Positions 5,309 to 7,989 of a stretch of 7,989 nt of DNA are shown piece by piece. The notes under the pieces were generated by a model. That model did no database searches. It saw only the letters and a program-made list of their open reading frames with translations, and was not told the origin of the DNA. The stretch's first letter is position 1. Every line of letters starts with the position of its first letter. Position numbers and translations under genes: made by a program. Source of the stretch: Endomicrobium sp. (lineage in GTDB: Bacteria > Elusimicrobiota > Endomicrobiia > Endomicrobiales > Endomicrobiaceae); NCBI GenBank assembly GCA_031273645.1, contig JAISRM010000290.1, positions 1 through 7,989 on the forward strand, given 5' to 3'.

Positions 5309-5521
5309 TTTACGGAACACAGACAGCGTCTGCTGACTTCGTCTGTTTAGTCAATTGTTGTCTCAAGGTCTGCTTTATTTGTGTCTGTCATTCCCATGAA
5401 AATGGGACAGACTTCGTCTGTTTTATGAAACACAAATAGTGTCTGCAGACTTCGTCTGTTTAGTCAACTGTTTTCTCAAGGTCTGCTTTATTTGTGTCTG
5501 TCAATTCCCATAAAAATGGGA
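5295..5521. repeat. Two tandem copies of a 113/114-bp unit
   Basis: Copy 1 (5295-5407) and copy 2 (5408-5521) lie head to tail. They agree closely along their length: CAGxCTTCGxCTGTTTTA, then AACACA, GTGTCTG or GCGTCTG, GACTTCGTCTGTTTAGTCAA, CTCAAGGTCTGC, TTTATTTGTGTCTGTCA, and finally the palindrome TTCCCAT-GAAA or AAAA-ATGGGA. Differences are point changes and a one-base indel. The unit contains two CAGACTTCGTCTG-type hairpins (sharp in copy 2) and one ATTCCC...GGGAAT hairpin. No coding potential is apparent on either strand. Confidence 0.88.
5407..5421. repeat. Mini-hairpin ACAGACTTCGTCTGT
   Basis: Perfect six-base-pair palindrome with a TTC loop at the junction of the tandem units, followed by TTTA. 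A second copy of its 13-base core, CAGACTTCGTCTG, occurs at 5446-5458. Confidence 0.75.
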
Positions 5522-5532
5522 ATAACCGTTGC

Positions 5533-5659
5533 TGTCATTCCCGTGAAAACGGGAATCCATGTTTAATATTAATAATAGTTTCTGACATTATTTCTTTTAA
5601 AAACGCAATGTAAAAATAATTTTTCAGCAAACTTGGTTCTCGCTTTCGCGGGAATGACA
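5533..5659. mobile_element. MITE-like element with 11-bp terminal inverted repeats
   Basis: TGTCATTCCCG at 5533-5543 is the exact reverse complement of CGGGAATGACA at 5649-5659, enclosing 127 bp of AT-rich non-coding DNA. Each end also forms its own small hairpin (CCCGTGAAAACGGG on the left, CGCTTTCGCG on the right). The ATTCCC-N8-GGGAAT arrangement at the left end resembles the dRS3-type repeats known from Neisseria and similar dispersed repeats elsewhere. There is no transposase and no obvious target-site duplication, so mobility is inferred only from the architecture. Confidence 0.55.
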
Positions 5660-5718
5660 AACTGAAAGACGACAAACTTTATCTATTTTATGAAATACCG
5701 CAGATTTAGGAATCTTTT

Positions 5719-5727
5719 TGATATAAT
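5719..5727 (+). promoter_or_regulatory. Extended -10 promoter for the ABC-F gene
   Basis: TGATATAAT contains a perfect TATAAT (5722-5727) preceded by the TG of an extended -10 element. No good -35 match is present 16-18 bases upstream, which the extended -10 could compensate for. Transcription would start near 5734, leaving a leader of only about 23 bases and no room for an attenuating leader peptide. A weak GGGA at 5744-5747 is the ribosome binding site. Confidence 0.6.
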
Positions 5728-5756
5728 ATACAACAAAATTAGCGGGAATACAAAAA

Positions 5757-7601
5757 ATGATTAAAATTACCGACTTAAACAAATCTTTCGGCGGCAGAGT
5801 TCTGTTTGACAATCTTAATTTCAGCGTAAATGAAAAAGAAAAAGTCGGGCTTGTCGCAAGAAACGGGCACGGGAAAACCACTCTTTTTAAAATCATTATC
5901 GGGGAAAGCGATTACGATTCTGGTTCCATAAACATGCCTAAAAATTATAAACTCGGATATTTAAGCCAGCATATAAATTTTACGCGTTTTACCGCATTAG
6001 ACGAGGCCTGCCTTGCTTTGCCTGAAGATGAAAAAGAAGAGCGCTGGAAAGCAGAAAAAGTGCTTTCGGGTCTCGGGTTTTCTTCTCAAGACATGCTTAA
6101 AAATCCTTCAGAATTTTCAGGCGGATATAAAATCCGCATTAATTTGGCAAAAGTTTTGCTTTCCGACGCCGGAATGCTTATGCTTGACGAACCTAATAAT
6201 TATCTCGACATTGTGGCAATAAGGTGGCTGACGGGATTTTTCCGTTCATGGAAAGGAGAACTTATTTTAATCACGCATGACAGAAATTTTATGGACGGCG
6301 TTATAACGCATTGCGCCGCAATTCACAGATGTAAAGCCAGAAAAGTCGAGGGGACGACCCAAAAACTTTACGAACAGATAGACAAAGAAGAGGAAATATA
6401 CGAAAAAACCCGTCTTAACGTTGAAAAAAAGAAAAAGCAGACGGAAATTTTTATAAGACGTTTTAGGGCTAAGGCAAGGCTTGCCGGAATGGTTCAATCG
6501 CGCATAAAATCTTTGGAAAAACAAGAAAATTTAGAAGAGCTTACGGCCATTGAAAATCTTGATTTTTCTTTTTCCGGAATTGAATTTAACGCTTCAAAAA
6601 TGCTTGGGGCGCACAATTTAACATTCGGATACGATAAAAACTTTCCGCTGTTTTCAAATTTAAGTTTTGACGTTTTTAAAAAAGACAGAATATGCGTAAT
6701 AGGAAAAAACGGAAAAGGCAAGTCAACATTGCTCAAACTTCTTGCCGGAAGAATTGCCGCCTTAGACGGAAATATAAAAAAACATCCGGATTTAAAAACT
6801 GCCTATTACGTACAGTCCGACGCTGCGGATTTAAACCCTTTAAGAAACGTTTTTGAAGAAATATTATCGGCCGACCCGCAGTGTCCTACGCAAAAAGCCA
6901 GAAACATAGCCGGAGCAATGATGTTTAGCGGCGACGACGCTTTAAAAAAAATAGAATTTTTAAGCGGCGGCGAAAAAAGCAGAGTATTGCTCGGTAAAAT
7001 TTTGGTCAAGCAGTCGCATTTGCTGCTTTTGGACGAACCTACAAATCATCTGGATATGGAGTCGTGCGAGGGGCTTATAGACGCTATAAACGGTTTTAAA
7101 GGCTCTGTAATAATGGTTACCCACAACGAAGAGCTTTTGCGCAATATCGCCCAAAGGCTTATAGTTTTTGACGGCGGACAGGCTTTTGCTTTTGAAGGTT
7201 CGTATCAGGATTTTCTCGACAAACGCGGCTGGGACGACGAAAGCGGCGACATAAAAATAAGGAATTTGCGGCAAAAAAAAGCTTTTACTAACGAAGAGAT
7301 AAAAAAGCAAAGAGCGCTTTTAATACAGGAAAAATCAAAAATTATTAAACCTCTTGAAGATACAATAGCTCGTCTTGAAAAAGAAATAACCGCTAAAGAG
7401 CAGGAGTTAGATTTAAACACGGAAAAACTTATCGCAGCTTCCTCCGGACAAGACGTTGATTTTTTAGCGCAAGGCGCAAAAAACGATAAAAGATTAAAAA
7501 GAGAAATAGAACTTTTGTACGACGCGCTTGCAAACGCCGCCGAAGAGTTTGAAAACAAAAAAGAGCTCTTTGATATAAAACTTATGGAAATCAGCGGATA
7601 A
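5757..7601 (+). CDS. ABC-F family ATPase (YheS/ABCF3-like ribosome-associated factor)
   Basis: A 614-residue soluble protein with two ABC ATPase domains in one chain and no membrane segment. ABC-F proteins act on ribosomes, entering the E site to help stalled translation. Domain 1: Walker A ARNGHGKT (34-41), signature SGGYK (121-125), Walker B with catalytic Glu LDEP (E145), switch His174. Domain 2: Walker A GKNGKGKS (316-323), signature LSGGEKSR (402-409), LDEPTNHLD (425-433, E427), switch His456. The linker between them (about 195-262) is charged and helical with RFRAKA and QSRIKSLEK, the tRNA-contact element seen in YheS-like members. Residues 504-611 form a predicted Lys/Glu-rich coiled coil like the C-terminal domain of Uup or YheS. 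Domain 1 deviates from consensus: Ala34 replaces the first Walker A glycine, and NNYLD replaces TNHLD. The start is the first ATG after an extended -10 promoter. It looks housekeeping; an antibiotic-resistance role is not indicated. Confidence 0.95.
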   Translation: MIKITDLNKSFGGRVLFDNLNFSVNEKEKVGLVARNGHGKTTLFKIIIGESDYDSGSINMPKNYKLGYLSQHINFTRFTALDEACLALPEDEKEERWKAEKVLSGLGFSSQDMLKNPSEFSGGYKIRINLAKVLLSDAGMLMLDEPNNYLDIVAIRWLTGFFRSWKGELILITHDRNFMDGVITHCAAIHRCKARKVEGTTQKLYEQIDKEEEIYEKTRLNVEKKKKQTEIFIRRFRAKARLAGMVQSRIKSLEKQENLEELTAIENLDFSFSGIEFNASKMLGAHNLTFGYDKNFPLFSNLSFDVFKKDRICVIGKNGKGKSTLLKLLAGRIAALDGNIKKHPDLKTAYYVQSDAADLNPLRNVFEEILSADPQCPTQKARNIAGAMMFSGDDALKKIEFLSGGEKSRVLLGKILVKQSHLLLLDEPTNHLDMESCEGLIDAINGFKGSVIMVTHNEELLRNIAQRLIVFDGGQAFAFEGSYQDFLDKRGWDDESGDIKIRNLRQKKAFTNEEIKKQRALLIQEKSKIIKPLEDTIARLEKEITAKEQELDLNTEKLIAASSGQDVDFLAQGAKNDKRLKREIELLYDALANAAEEFENKKELFDIKLMEISG

Positions 7602-7622
7602 AATAATCAGCCGCGTTTAATT

Positions 7623-7642
7623 GCAGACTTCGTCTGCGTTTT
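7623..7642 (+). terminator. Hairpin plus T run after the ABC-F gene, possible terminator
   Basis: GCAGACTTCGTCTGC (7623-7637) forms a six-base-pair stem with a TTC loop, followed by GTTTTG, 22 bases after the ABC-F stop. It is also a member of the repeated mini-hairpin family, here with the outer A-T pair replaced by G-C. The stem is short, so termination strength is uncertain. Confidence 0.5.
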
Positions 7643-7652
7643 GTCATAAACA

Positions 7653-7770
7653 TTCCGCTTGGAACCTATGGGCGTAAGCCCGTAGAGGAACGCGTCCCTG
7701 TGAGCAAAGCAATACAGGGCGAGCAAAGCTTACATTTCTATTTTAAGCTACAGAGGGGTAACTCCGTAGC
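7653..7770. repeat. Cluster of four or five consecutive hairpins, function unknown
   Basis: In order: TTCC/GGAA (7653-7664); CTATGGGC/GCCCGTAG with a GTAA tetraloop of GNRA type (7666-7685); CCCTGT/ACAGGG (7696-7719) with GAGCAAAGC in its loop and again at 7721-7729; AGCTTA (7727-7732)/TAAGCT (7744-7749); and GCTAC/GTAGC (7747-7770), which shares bases with the preceding one, so the two are mutually exclusive. No open reading frame is seen. It could be a structured RNA or a composite repeat; nothing in it matches a riboswitch I know. Confidence 0.5.
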
Positions 7771-7783
7771 AGTTGACTAAGTT

Positions 7784-7936
7784 TGTCATTCCCGCGTTTT
7801 TAATATTTGTTCTTCCTTAGCAGCCTGCACTCGAGTGTCTTTATCGGCTGTGACAGACTTCGTCTGTGTTGTCATTCCCGCGTTTTTAATATTCTTTATT
7901 CCTTAGCAGCCTGCACTCGAGTGTCTTTATCGGGTG
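7784..7936. repeat. 67-bp direct repeat at 86-bp spacing
   Basis: Copy A (7784-7850) and copy B (7870-7936) share TGTCATTCCCGCG, TTTTTAATATT, CCTTAGCAGCCTG, the ten-base palindrome CACTCGAGTG and TGTCTTTATCGG, with only a few differences. The 19 bases between them hold the mini-hairpin ACAGACTTCGTCTGT (7853-7867). Copy B is followed by GGGAATCCAC, which completes an ATTCCC...GGGAAT inverted pair. Copy A lacks this right half. Confidence 0.85.
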
Positions 7937-7965
7937 GGAATCCACGTTTGCTAAAAATTCTTTTT

Positions 7966-7980
7966 ACAGCCTTCGGCTGT
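7966..7980. repeat. Mini-hairpin ACAGCCTTCGGCTGT at window end
   Basis: Perfect six-base-pair palindrome with a TTC loop and a following TTTT. It is a further member of the mini-hairpin family, with the inner pairs changed to GCC/GGC. It could act as a weak intrinsic terminator on the plus strand. Confidence 0.65.
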
Positions 7981-7989
7981 TTTATAAAA

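Noticed and set aside
5143..5439. 98-residue open frame on the plus strand
   Set aside because: It runs through the end of a well-supported minus-strand gene and into tandem repeats, so it is a by-product of repeat DNA.
5295..5521. CRISPR array
   Set aside because: There are only two units, the units are directly adjacent without unique spacers, and no cas gene is nearby.
5757..7601. Antibiotic-resistance ABC-F gene with leader-peptide attenuation
   Set aside because: The leader is only about 23 bases with no small frame or attenuator, and the linker and C-terminal coiled coil fit housekeeping YheS/Uup-like members better.

Overview
The window reads as a compact bacterial chromosome segment of low GC content, with A/T-rich third codon positions. 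It is probably from a Gram-negative lineage outside the well-studied groups. Gene content and repeat style are compatible with Elusimicrobiota (Endomicrobium-like), but that is a low-confidence guess because no rRNA or other strong marker is present. There is no phage, plasmid, CRISPR or large transposon module, and I found no convincing new multi-gene system. The unusual material lies in the intergenic DNA: one decayed toxin gene and two islands of small palindromic repeats.

Positions 1-3500 are a tightly packed plus-strand block. It holds a TraR/DksA-type zinc-finger regulator cut by the left edge, an MscS-type mechanosensitive channel, panD (aspartate 1-decarboxylase, beta-alanine for pantothenate/CoA), tRNA-Pro(CGG), a sigma-70 family factor with an unusual basic repeat tail, apt (adenine salvage), tRNA-Arg(CCT) and a strong intrinsic terminator. 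Gaps of 1 to 4 bases, an ATGA overlap and the absence of promoter-sized spacers before panD, tRNA-Pro and apt suggest two consecutive transcription units, broken at the small hairpin after tRNA-Pro.

Positions 3500-5300 hold a plus-strand RelE/HigB-like toxin remnant (frameshift, two stops, probable internal loss) and a 67-residue unknown protein with a good ribosome binding site. A minus-strand pair of tandemly duplicated, membrane-anchored unknown proteins follows. The small gene and the second paralogue converge and overlap by 11 bases.

Positions 5245-5756 are a gene-free repeat island: a 20-base palindrome, two tandem copies of a 113/114-bp unit, and a 127-bp MITE-like element with 11-bp terminal inverted repeats. 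It is followed by an extended -10 promoter for a 614-residue ABC-F translation-factor ATPase (5757-7601). The last 388 bases are a second repeat island, with a run of stable hairpins, an 86-bp-spaced direct repeat and more copies of the same ACAGxCTTCGxCTGT mini-hairpins. The genes are housekeeping or stress-type functions (stringent-response-like regulator, osmotic valve, CoA precursor, sigma factor, purine salvage, ribosome-associated ATPase) and do not form one pathway.
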